Assembly: GCA_018524725.1 (NCBI GenBank)
Contig: JAEUWP010000530.1
Location: 1 to 64,000, forward strand
Source of the DNA: Podaxis mareebaensis
Lineage: Eukaryota; Basidiomycota; Agaricomycetes; Agaricales; Agaricaceae
Reading direction: 5' to 3'
Length of the DNA: 64,000 nt
Position numbers and translations under genes: made by a program. The notes under the pieces were generated by a model. That model ran no database searches, was not told the DNA's origin, and saw only the letters and a program-made list of their open reading frames with translations. This document shows positions 25,579-36,538 of the stretch, piece after piece (positions within the stretch are counted from its first letter, which is position 1; each line of letters starts with the position of its first letter).

Positions 25579-26598
25579 GGTTTGATTCGCAGACTCATTT
25601 TTGTGTTTGTGGTCTCTTTGATTCTTCTTGAATTGGGTTATGCTGTTTTGTGCTGTCGACATCTATTTATTGTTCATCCTGGTTTTTCTGTCAGCTTTTA
25701 TGGTTTCTCCGGTGCTCTAGTTATAATATTCACGACCAAAGCCCAGTATATATGTATCTTGTATCGTTGAGAATGAATCTCTTATGTCTCGCTTTTCACT
25801 AGTATTGTGCACTTATCAGATAGATCCCAGAGTCACAAGTCGACATTCGGCGGTCAACCGTGGGTGCATTGTTAGGGTGACTGGGTGCCCTAGGGACCTT
25901 CGTCTGTTCGCGATTTCCCGATTGCTTTGGCTTGGGGTGTTTCTTGTCAGGGTGATCGATCGCATTCTCACTTCAGCGGCCGCTCCATCCGGCTGCCTTA
26001 CCTTGATGCTCTGTTCGGGAGCCCCTCTCACTCTTTCGCTTCGGATGACAACTATCGCTGTCAGTGCATACGGTCTCCTCGGTGACAAACACCCCCAGTG
26101 TCGGGCCGGGACCCTTTCCTATAGTTCATGACCAGATTTCCTGGTCCCGTGGAGTGTTCGAACAGCAAAGCGTAGCACTGCGTAAGCGAGTACAGGCATT
26201 AAGTGACGCACCAGGCACATATCTACCTCACTCGTGTCCCTCTTCTTTTATGGGGACTCAAAAAGGTTGATTAATATCAGTGCGCCCAAGGGGGCGAGAT
26301 TGATCGATACTTGGCACACGATTTCCGTTGGCTACCCTGCCTTTCGTGCTTTTCAAAGGAGAGAGTATGCGCTCTGCCAAGCTGCAATGCTGAAGATCAA
26401 ACTTGAACCTGCACGCTGCACAGAGAGCCTACGATTACCCCGCAGTTGATGATTAACAAGCTCTCCATCGTCGGGATCCGCGCACCTATTTTCGTCGGAG
26501 CTCAATGCGCTTATACACATGGGGAGGTTTGTGCATTTAATGGACGTCCATGTCCAACGCTCGAACTCGGTCCCAGTCTGGTGAACCCCTTCCTCTCC
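25579..26598. other. Spacer between tandem seven-helix genes
   Basis: About 1 kb holding the 3' end of copy 1 and the promoter of copy 2. An in-frame extension upstream of copy 2 starts at an ATG at 26446 but is not similar to the start of copy 1, so I exclude it. Confidence 0.5.
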
Positions 26599-27889
26599 AT
26601 GTCGGGCATTGGACTATGCCTCGCCAGTCTTCTTGCACTCCTGCTGGAGAGTATCGTCTATGGTCAGGATAAATCACCGTCTCTCGTTGCTATTGCGCTC
26701 TGACTCGCCGCCCGTTAGGCCTCTTCTTGGTTCTATACCTGTTTAATCTTATAATCGCCAACGAAAAACCGACAATACCTGTTCCTCAGCAGCGAATGTT
26801 TCAAGTATCTACCCTAATGCTGACAATGGCAACCGCCGTGCGCTTGCTGCCTAGGTTACTGGTGTCGTGCAACTGATACTTATTTTGCAGCACCTCGCTA
26901 TTTCATTTGTTCGAGTGACCAAAGGTTTTCGATCAAGGGATGATGGATTCGATCCTGCATTCTTCGGGGAGCTACAAGAGCCGATGTATAAGGCCAAGAC
27001 CACCATCTTCTTCCTACAAACGACCATGGCTGACGCCCTCGTGGTAAGAGACCTCTTAGAACGAACATTCAATCATTAACGAAGTCAATGAAAAGACTTG
27101 GAGATGCTTTATCATCTATGAAAAACGCCGGTGGATTTTGATACCTGGTCTTGTTGCTATTCTTCTTGACATAGGTGGGTATAACAATCTGTAGGGCGAG
27201 TTTAGTACTCTCATCATGCTGCCATCAGTCACTCTCATTATCAGACTTTTACCAGCCACGCCAATGCTCGAATCTCCGGGAATGCTGCCCCTCATCCCGC
27301 TGGCCTGCCGACTCGCGTTCTTGTCAACAACGATGACTCTCCACCTTGCCTATAGCAGTAAGTTCTCCTCCAAACCATTTGCGTTTAAGCCATACATTGA
27401 TGCTATCCCCATCAGCGGCCATTGTGGTAAAAATCTATCTGAGGCGACGGTCTCTACAGCGTCCTTCTCGCAGCCTATCTCCCGTGGTTACCGCGATAGT
27501 TGAGAGCGCTGCAATATACACTATAATAGTGTTCATCCTGCTCATCTGTAGTATCATCAACTCCAACGGCCAATTCGTCATCATGGATATAATCGTTCCG
27601 CTGGTAGTAAGTCCGCTCATTTACTCCAGTCTCACACCGATTTGCTGACGCCAAACTGGAGGGCGTGGTGTTCTGCATGATTGCGATCAGGATACGATTT
27701 TATCTTCGAGCTTCCCCCGAGGATGCTAATGACAGGGGTGTGTCAACCAATCCTTGGTCCGCTCCTACGCTTAGCGAGACCACGGTTGGTGAGGAAGACG
27801 AATACCCTATGCGCGAACGCACCCAAGTGTCTCGTGACCCACTCCGCTCAAGTATGGAGCAGAGGGTGAGTCAATCGAGAGAGAGCTGA
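26599..27889 (+). CDS. Seven-helix membrane protein, Agaricomycete-type family (copy 2)
   Basis: Tandem paralogue of the previous gene, 320 residues. Seven exons: 26599-26662, 26719-26837, 26891-27043, 27096-27174, 27229-27357, 27416-27606 and 27662-27889. Exon number, order and every intron phase match copy 1, and exon 4 has exactly the same length (79 bp). The core motif reads WRCFIIYEKRRWILIPG, against WRCYVLCDKKWWVLIPG in copy 1. Both start with a short N-terminus ending LLLES(F/I)xYG, which fixes the start at 26599. The C-terminal tail is acidic with Arg-rich ends and differs completely from copy 1, so ligand or partner specificity may have diverged. Function is unknown. Confidence 0.88.
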
Positions 27890-28815
27890 CTCTCGAGGCA
27901 GAGGTAATCAGGAGGTAAGAAAAGATCAGATACTCGCGGATTTGTCTCAGGACAGTACATTACCTGTATCGCTACTTTTTACAGCCTGTATCGATAATTT
28001 ATTTTGCTAACGAACGTTATACCGAGCCTATAACTATCTCTACAGTATTACTATAATCTGTTGATAGTCGAATTCGTTTTCACGACTTTCATTGCATATG
28101 CTTAATGACATTCGCCTAACGACGTAGCTGGTAGCCCATCTAGTGTTCCGCCAGAAGGGGTGGAACAAAAGAACTTTGAATATAAAAGGTAAAACGAAGT
28201 TTTCAATGTGATAGCATGTACTGTCTACTTGGCGTGCTGGAGACTCTGGAAAGGAGTGGTGGTAAGTGTATATATGTTCCTGTGAGGATCAAGCCATTCC
28301 TTGCCTTATCAGCTGGTCTCCAACGAATATCATCGTCCGGTTGTAGCTGTGGCTTGTCTCTAATTCCTAGATCGGGTTGTGGGCCTAGGAGATTCTTCCC
28401 AAAGGTGACTCTAGCTTATGGTAGGGAGAGCGCTGGGAGCCTGCTCTGCAAATAGAGACATAGAGAGCACGTCTTAATAAAGGTGTGACTTGGGATAAGG
28501 TTGACTACGTAGAGAGAATTAGAAGAGTGGAAGAGGTGGTACTTGATATTGAAAGAAGTCGGTGGTTGCACCCGTGGCGCAGTGTGATAAAGCGCCCATG
28601 GCCAGACATCGGCACCTGACCGGTCTGGCCATCCACCTCTTCAGCCAACGAGTGCCAATTCGGAAATATCGAGAGCACACATGGAATACGTAATAATTAT
28701 ACTTTCTGCACGGACCAGAAGCTCAATTTCATTGGGGCCGATTAACCTAGTGCTCACAGGTTCTTGAGAGCCAAGATGAAACCTTGGGCGTTCTCAGCCT
28801 TGACTCACAACACCC
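27890..28815. other. Intergenic region with a structured element
   Basis: About 0.9 kb between copy 2 and carboxypeptidase S. It contains nested inverted repeats at 28530-28642 (listed separately). No open frame here looks like a gene. Confidence 0.5.
28530..28642. repeat. Nested inverted repeats, possible structured RNA or short element
   Basis: An outer perfect 10-bp inverted repeat pairs 28530-28539 (GAAGAGGTGG) with 28633-28642. Immediately inside it, a second perfect 10-bp pair joins 28598-28607 (ATGGCCAGAC) with 28623-28632, around a 15-nt loop. Before that hairpin is a 5-bp pair, GGCGC 28576-28580 with GCGCC 28592-28596, in a region that resembles a tRNA box A (TGGCGCAGTGTG). The outer and inner right arms are directly adjacent, so the fold would be a multi-branched, cloverleaf-like shape. 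No box B follows, so this is not a tRNA gene. A tRNA-derived SINE relic, a small structured RNA or a folded 5' leader element are options. Confidence 0.45.
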
Positions 28816-31209
28816 ATGCCGCTTGCCACCCCAAAACCCCGCGTTGTCTCACGATCCAAGTCTGCAAAGTGCAAAGCACAACTCATCCTCATTGAGTTGT
28901 GCATAGTGATCCTGGTTTGCACGTACATAAAGCTTGACTGGCCTAAACTCCTTTGGCCTGCCCGAGAACCACTTCCAACCTCACCCGATTGTAAACAACC
29001 TATTCCCCCTACCACGCCTTCCAACTACTCGGTCATATATGATACAGAAGATTTCGCCAAGCGGAGTGTGGAGAGATTATCGGGTGCGGTGCAAATTCCA
29101 ACTATGTGAGTCATTTGTAGAAGGCATTGACAAGGTAAAACAGACTTTCATCCTAGATCTTATGATACCATGAAATCCACCGAAGACGAACGCTGGGCTC
29201 CATTTTTGGATTTTCACAAATACCTCGAACAAACATTTCCTATCCTGTACGTACTCGAATCCCTATGTACGTGCTACGATTTCTCAATATACAAGGCATG
29301 CGCGAGCGGTTAAAACGATCGTTCAGAGATATTCACTGTTGTATACCTTACAAGGGTCTGATACAACCTTGAAGCCCCTGCTCCTTACTGGTCATCTTGA
29401 CGTCGTGCCAGCGTGAGCAGTTGATCAAATCTCTTCTTGAATCTAGCGCACTGATGCGACGCTATTTAGGACCGCGTTGGATCGCTGGACATACCCACCT
29501 TTCGAGGGTAAAATCGCTGGCGGTTGGATTCACGGACGAGGAGCGGCAGATTGCAAGAATAACGTTATCGGCATTCTCTCGGCGGTGGAGCATTTGCTAG
29601 CGAGCGGCTGGAAACCGCGGAGAACCCTTTGTGAATATATGGCTCCTGGTGATAAAGACGCTAGCTCACGGTTAATCCAGTACTTGGGTTTGGTCAAGAC
29701 GAGGAGATCGGGGGCCACCTTGGCGCGTTTTATATTTCAAGACTTCTCGAGAGCTCTTATGGCCCACAAGGCATCGCAATGATGGTCGATGAAGGTGGCA
29801 TGGGCATTAAGTCCGTCTATGGAACTTCTTTTGCGCTCGCCGGGGTTGCGGAGAAGGGGGCTCTGGTCAGTGCCCGTTCGTTCAATTGGACTCGGACTTT
29901 TTTCATTTGAAACCAGAATGCCGTTATTACTGTCGACATGGCTGGCGGACAGTAAGCTCGTACATCTGGGGATTACCTCGCTCTAACAAACTACGCCAGT
30001 TCGTCCGTTCCACCTCCGCACACAACAATTGGGATATTGTCCAAGATTGTGTTCACGATTGAGTTCGTAAAACATAACATCATGAAATGTTATCCACAAC
30101 TCACGAGATTCAGGGACACACGGCTATTCAAGCCCGTCATGAAATCGGAAAGCCCAATGTGGAGGTTTCTGACTTGTATCTCAGAACACGGCAAGGGGGG
30201 GCAAGTTCCAGCATGGATCACCCAAGAAGTTTCTAGTAAAAACCCGAATTTTGAGCTCGTCGCGGAGAACTTTGCAGCCACGTCGCCCCACAATCGGTAT
30301 CTCATCCAGACTTCCAAAGCATTGACAATTTTCAACGCTGGTGTTAAGGTATATCTCCTAATTCCAGTAAGGGCATATACCATCGACTAACATTAAAGTA
30401 ACAAAGTCGAACGCACTTGCCGAGAGCGCTCGGGCCAATGTGAACGCCCGAATCGAGGTCTTCAGTTCTCGTGAATAGATCCATACCACTCCCCAAACTT
30501 CACCTTTCCTGATACAGCAGTATAGATGAGGAAGTCAAACAAGCTTTCCTCGGGATTATCAAAGCCATAGCGCAGCAGTACTCATTACTCGTTGACGGCG
30601 AGGCTTACTCTGAGCAAGAGCCTATTGGGAATATCTCTGTGGCTTGGAGCCGCAATCCGCGCAAGCCCAGTCCCGTTTCTCCGTCCAGTATTTCTGACCC
30701 TTCATGGGAAGTTCTCTCCAGGGCCATGCAGGCATCATTGGGTCGGGATATCATCACCGCACCTAGCCTCTTGACTGGGAACACAGGTGGGTCATCTTAC
30801 AGTGCGTACTTGGTTCTATGCTAACGCATGGCGTGAAGATACCCGTCATTACGTGAGTAGATCCACTCACTTTTTACCTGGCGACTGAAGACATACCGTC
30901 CCTTATCGCTTTGCTCTAGTGGAATGTGTAAGCGTCCCTCCACTGGCTACGCGACGGCCTGAATCATGCAAAAGGTCGCTTTAGGACTCGCAATATCTAT
31001 CGCTGGACCCCAGCGCGGGAGGGCACGAGGTAAACCTTTGCTGCGTATGACCCACTTAAAGTGTTGACGCTGATCCTCAGATTGAACGTGCATACTGTGG
31101 ATGAAAAAATCCGTGAGTGATGTTGAACGAATTCCCACAGACAAGAATCTTACAGCGTCCAGGGATCGATACACACATCGACGGAATTCGGTTTTATACT
31201 GGTTCGTAA
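28816..31209 (+). CDS. CPS1: Carboxypeptidase S, vacuolar M20 metallopeptidase
   Basis: A membrane-anchored, dinuclear zinc carboxypeptidase that in yeast acts in the vacuole lumen on short peptides. Fifteen exons give 548 residues. Exon 1 is 28816-29105, exons 11 and 12 are 30839-30852 and 30920-30927 (14 and 8 nt), and the last exon is 31163-31209. An N-terminal signal anchor lies at about 22-40. Metal and catalytic residues are present: H160 and D162 in TGHLDVVP, D193 in HGRGAADCKN, E227/E228 in FGQDEE, D256/E257 in VDEGG, and H538 near the end. GGHSSVPPPHT and TGNTDTRHYWNVTRNIYRW are also conserved. Before splicing, the FGQDEE region looks deleted; it is restored by the 29631-29680 intron. 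The junction 30470/30526 is the least certain. The protein stops at FYTGS, while LVRN, common at the end of homologues, reads in the +1 frame just after. Confidence 0.93.
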
Positions 31210-33749
31210 CTATTCTGGTGGCCTTTCAGCGAACCTGATGCCTCCTGCCAGAGCTCATACTCATCGGCGACCAGCAATCGGCCTTGTGAAGATGCGGTGT
31301 CATCTAAGGATAGGATATTGTTGTCAGACATCTTTGAACTGGTCTACTCATGTGATGTACGTTGTTTCTGTCCTTACTTCAATCTGTCAGTCCACCATCA
31401 TGTCGTCTCCGTGGTTCCAAGTCCACGGAGTCGGAACATGTATATCCTCTCGGCAACATTGTTCCAGGAATCGCTATAGTTCATCATGCAACAGATACGG
31501 AATGCCGTAGATTCACCACAGTTCTTCAAGCGCTGAGACAAATCCCATTTGATAGAATATGAAGGGTTCCCCTTTCGGTTCAAGGATGTTGAGTTTCTTG
31601 CTCATAACCTGGTAACGAATGACACTTTTGTTCCAAAGTAAGAACGAACCGCCAGCGGGTACCGAACAACTTTCCGACTATGGTGAGATAAGGATGACAG
31701 TGCCAAACAGACCCACTGCTAGAAATTTCCTAAATCTCGTTGAGGGAGCGCTTCATTAACCTAATTAGCTCGACGAGATGCCAAGTTCCTGTAGGCTACT
31801 GCGCAATAAGTACTCTGTGCCCGGATGCACTACCAGACACCTCAAAGCCCTTAGCAAACGTTGATTATTTTGTCACTCCAAGACAGACCCGATCTAGAAC
31901 AGTGGTTCAGCGAATGCACATAGCACCACCGGATACTATGTAAAACACTTGACCCATCATTATGATTCTTCTTCCATATCATCAACCGTAATTATGTTGT
32001 TCCTGATATCATGCTGTTGTCACAAAGATGCTGGAACTAGGTATTTCTGGATAGAAGGCGGGATATTCGACTCGCTCTCGGAAATAGAATCGTGTTCGAC
32101 CGAGGCAGACTGGAATAGATGAACTTCGTGGATGAGTCTGAGTTGGTGCGTTTGCGCTGTTCACTTGCCATTTTGGAGATGCAAGGTGTTTGCTTGTTTC
32201 GTAACGATTCATTACTGAAGATAGACGATACGACATGCGCACACCTCGGGAAACGCAAGTCGAGTCATCACCCAAGCTCCAACAGCACCCGCTTCGAGTT
32301 CGACCAAAAGATAATAACATAACATTTCCCCACTAGGTCAAAAACTTGCTCTCGTTAGTCATGTTATGTTCTTTTCCTTTTCTGCTAGTGCCCCCCAATC
32401 TGAATTCGCACCTCCGTCACGAGTGCGTGGCCCCCAACGGGATTCTGCACTCACCAAACCGTCCCCCGATGGACTCCCCCATCGTCCTCGAGCCCACCGC
32501 TCACCTGGCGGCCAATTTCCCCCCTCAGAATATCTAAGCCTAGTGTATCTGCTAGTGCTGCGGACTGCCACCACGCACCGTGTAATAAACTGTTGAATAA
32601 AAAAGAAAGTCACGCTATGTTTCCAGTTTGATGTTTAGGCTCTTCCTCGCCGCGCTTTCATCAGCCGCGGTGCCATTGACCCCCAAGAACGAACACAACA
32701 GACGATAACGCCAAAGCCAACCGTCCCGAGCATCCCGCTGTTGCACGACTGTTTCATACAATGCCGCTCACTCCCAACTCCCAATTCATCACTCACATTC
32801 TTCGCAAAAGAGTCGGATCGCGGGAGATTTATCATCATCCCAACAATTTACAACTTCATCATTATCTCTTCTCCCCAGATGACTAACGCCTCAGCTGAAA
32901 AGAAGTACCTCGGACAGGACTCCCTGTTGCAGAATTCAACACTGCACGAGGTCATGGACCGAGAAGCGGCTCGATCAACAGATCATTGTTGAAATGTTGA
33001 CTTCTTCAAGTTCCTCAGTGATCGGTGTTCATAGACGCACGGTCTTTCAAGAAGCTGACGCCGCAGATGAAATGATACGTGCGTCCCACAACACAACAGC
33101 AACTGTCTCTTTGACTGATTATCTACGTTCACACGTTCATCATGTAAAGGCTGTGCGCGACCCGCCCATGAGGCTGGTCGCGCTAAAGAATCCATGTCAA
33201 GCTACATCCGACAGGACAAATCCGAGTTGTTGTTAATCCTTTGGCTCATTTATATTTCTCGATATGCTTATAAACCAACCCCAAGGTTTGTCAGATGTAT
33301 AAAACCCACCTAGCCTTACTCCATACCCCACCCTCCCCAAAATTCTGCACGAGCAAAATAGACCTGCGAATCAAGTTGTTCTGATGACATATAATCCTGT
33401 AATCACAAAATGCTAATAGCATGTCGTTGATAGCACGATGATTACAGCTGGCCGAACATTGTTTGCAGAAGCAAGTTAGGCTGTGCGCATGATCTTCTGC
33501 GAGCATCACAACTGCAGCATAAGGGTGACTGTACTTCCAGATATCCTATTTTTAATCACCAACTTTGACCCTCTTTGTAAAACCATACCAGCAAGCACGA
33601 CCAGTTGCACTACGTCCAAACTTCACGCAGGATCATATCATAAATTTGAAAAAAAAAACCTAACTGATTACATTATGTACAAGAAACAAACTCCAAACAC
33701 GCCCGTCCTCCAGTGGCACGAAAAAAAAGTCATTTTACCTCCGTCCTCC
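31210..33749. other. Gene-poor intergenic region
   Basis: About 2.5 kb between the 3' ends of CPS1 and the next minus-strand gene. Short frames (for example 32009-32320 minus, 32880-32992 plus) have no domain or splice support. A run of ten A occurs near 33650. Confidence 0.5.
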
Positions 33750-35458
33750 CTACCTTCGCTCATCCGCAGGTATACTCTCATACGTAGGTGGAATCTCCTC
33801 CTGCCTCTCCTCAACCTCCTCAGCAGGCTGTGGCACTCTCCCCGCATCCTGATGCACAATAACCCCACCCGCAGTCGTCGTCCTCGCCCTTCCTAACGCC
33901 TCTTTCTCTCCTTCCTGCACCTGGGGTCCAAGATTTTGACTCGGTTGTCCAGGAACAGGCGAAGTCGATGTAGGCGGATAAGGCACACCATATCCAAGTC
34001 TATCATGCCCTCCCTGTGGCGGAGGCAGTGGCGATGGCGATCCATTCCCGTAATACGGGTACTGCTGAGGTTGAGGGAACATCATAGGCATCGGCATCTG
34101 TCCTCCCGGTCTTGGTATAACACCTTCCTCCCCCTCTGCAATATTACTGACAACCATCCTCCCAGGGTAAGCTTCCCTCTCCTTTGCGGTCCTCCCATTA
34201 CTACTACTCCCAACACCACCATAACCATAAGCAACACTCGGACCGTGACCGTGCGCCGATCCGGAGGCTGATCCTGATCCGATTTCAGAAGGTGGGACTG
34301 AGGGTCCAGGAGAAGGACCCCGACCAAGATATGCACCTGGAGCGAAAGCTGCCGCAGTGGACATCATATTGGGAGATACAGGGTATGGTGCACCTGAAGA
34401 ACTGGTGTACCCTCCATCGCTGCTTGGAGAAACAGGTGCAGGATGACCTTGTTGAGAACCTGCATAACCAGGTTTATACTGCGCGCCAGGTGGAAGTGGT
34501 GGTGGAGACCCTGACGAAGAGGGTGGGTATGGGTAATATCCTCCAACAGCAGCCGCGGCAGGACCAGCGTAGTGTTGGTCCATACTTGGCCGTTGTGACA
34601 TTTCAGGACCTCCTCCTGGTGGGTATGGTCCGGCAGGGTACGGATATGGCGTAACGGTATTGGCCGGATTGTCGTCGTCCAAGTTGAGATTGGCATGTCC
34701 AGAGACGACGCGGGCGGGGTCAAAGTTGCCATCGAATTCTTCTTCGCGAGCTTGTCTCCGTTTGCGAAGGATGAACCAGACTATGAGAGCTACAAGGGCT
34801 AGACCTCCTACGCCTGAGGTAAAAAAAAAGACGTTTAATTACGTTAGGTGAGGGGGTAGGGATGGAATATACCTCCGACGACACCACCGACGACCGGACC
34901 TACGACGCTGGATCCGCCTCCTCCCGTATTGGTTGCGGCTGGAGCGGTAGTTGTAACTGCGGGTTGGATGACGGTTGTGACTTGAATCATTGTCGTAAAC
35001 GTCTGGCCATTAGAGGTTCCGCTGTCATGTTGATGATAAGCGAGAAAAGTCAGGTAAAGATACGGAGAGGCGGCTTACACAGAGGTGGACTGCATGACGG
35101 CGGTAGTGGGGGTGGAGACCACCGGCGGGGCGGACGAAGATGGAGGTATTGATGGTGGGACATCGGATGCTGTTGAGGATGAAGGCGGAGGAGGAGGAGT
35201 GGAGGTAGGTGTTGGTGGGGGAGGGGAAGAGGGAGATGTCGATGTCGGGGCTGGGGGTTCGGTGGTCGATGTGGAAGAAGTGGAAGTCGGGGGTGGCGGT
35301 GGTGGGGGTGTAAATGTTGTGGATTGCTCCGGGGGAGGCGGGGTGGTGGTGGAAGCTGTAGACAGAGAGTTAGCAGATTGTTGAGAAGAGGGAAGAGAAG
35401 AGGAAGGACCGGAAGAGGCAGGAGGCGGGGACTGGGTGGCGGGTGGAGGGGAGGACAT
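33750..35458 (-). CDS. Single-pass Ser/Thr/Pro-rich membrane protein with PPxY tail (Mid2/Skg6-like)
   Basis: A 530-residue protein from three exons: 35458-35079, 35021-34873 and 34813-33750. The first 165 residues are almost purely Ser, Thr and Pro, as in heavily O-glycosylated outer domains. One transmembrane helix follows at about 177-192 (GVGGLALVALIVWFIL), preceded by Gly/Val and closed by the stop-transfer cluster RKRR. The cytoplasmic part is Pro/Gly/Tyr-rich low complexity and ends with PPTY at residues 518-521. The architecture matches fungal cell-wall sensor-like proteins of the Mid2/Skg6 type. A PPxY motif is a typical ligand for WW domains, such as those of Rsp5-type ubiquitin ligases. 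No cleavable signal peptide is seen at the chosen ATG, so an upstream exon may be missing. The frame choice rests on composition, since the overlapping Pro/Leu frame at 35050-35559 is a shadow. Confidence 0.8.
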
Positions 35459-35559
35459 GAGGATGGAAGAGGAGCGTGAAGGCCAAGAAAAGAGGAGGAA
35501 CGGGGTGTGGCCGATAGCCTCCCTGCAAGCCTCGAGGTGGCTGATGATCTACTCACCAC

Positions 35560-36538
35560 TCATAAATGACGACGACTAACAATCTTCAACCGATCAGCTT
35601 TCACCGGGCGCTTGCACATCAGCCTATACTCCTGTCTCCCACGCTCACCTGAGCTCATCCACACAGCGCATGGACCATTCTCGTCTTCTAGCCTCTCCAC
35701 CTCCGCAGCGAGTATCCATCTTACTGGGTAAACCCCTTCCCCGGCACCTCTCTCGGCTTCACCCTTGCCCTTACGCTTACCAAATATCGTCACCCATTCG
35801 CACAAATAAATATCCAGTGACGCATATATCGACTTCATCGCTCTAGGCGTCCATATCCTCCAATCCGCGTCTCCCAAGCTATATTTAACACCCGAATCCG
35901 ATGCGCATGACTTCTGTGTCCTTTTTTCCTCTACGGGTCCTCGGCGTCTTGACCGCTAACGCCTGGACCGTCCGGACTAATCCGATGATGGGTGGACCTG
36001 ATCATCTTATCTGCGCACAAGCTTACATCTCTTACGACTGCATCGGCCTCTAGCCCAGAAACTGGACCTGGACCCTGTCTGCAAGGAAATGCTCTCAGCT
36101 TGGCATGCGTATTCAACGGACTCGATACTCGACCATACCCTTGAACCTGCGGAGTTGATCTTCGTTTGAACAGTGCCAAATCACCATCATCATCCGACAC
36201 GGACGTGGGCAGGCAGAACCTGCATCTGTTCGTAAATGACCACTTGGGACTTGTCCGATCATCGTCAGAGTCATCCAAAATATATCCCGTCCGTGAACGG
36301 GCCAAGAATTTGGATTCTGCATAAGAAGAAGCATGAGGCACAGAACCGCGTGACCCAAGAAACAATCAATCAAGGGGTTCCCCAGAACTTCACCCAGCCC
36401 ACCAACTCTAAAACAGCCCCCAAATGATGAATAGGAGTTGTGGCACGCGCGCTCAGTCAGGCCACAAACCACTATGCCCTTCAGACGCCCTCCGTCTCCA
36501 CTATCTTTCCGCAGCGGCACCGAGCTGTCATGTTGCAT
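35560..36538 (-). CDS. Hypothetical protein, tentative three-exon model
   Basis: No family is recognised. An ATG at 36538 opens a frame that can be spliced (36538-36394, intron 77 bp ending TATGCAG) to an exon from 36316. That exon has acidic (LDDSDDDR, SVSDDDGD) and basic stretches and a lone CRFC pair. A further 54-bp intron (GTAGAG...ATATAG) joins it in frame to 35878-35560, which contains DADWRIWTPRAM and VTIFGKRKGKG. Each join keeps an open frame, but the region near 36030 holds another potential donor that would end the protein early. The head-to-tail closeness to the next gene (about 100 bp) is unusual, so the last part could be leader sequence of that gene. Confidence 0.38.

Noticed and set aside
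26446..26598. Longer N-terminus for seven-helix copy 2
   Set aside because: The extension has no counterpart in copy 1, whose start aligns with the ATG at 26599.
28566..28640. tRNA gene
   Set aside because: A box A-like sequence and stems are present, but there is no GTTCRA-type T-loop and no 7-bp acceptor stem.
29631..29790. Carboxypeptidase S lacking its catalytic DEE motif
   Set aside because: The unspliced frame lacks it, but a 50-bp intron (29631-29680) restores FGQDEE in frame.
35050..35559. Pro/Leu-rich protein on the minus strand
   Set aside because: It is the shadow frame of the Ser/Thr/Pro-rich exon, which continues in frame into a transmembrane segment.
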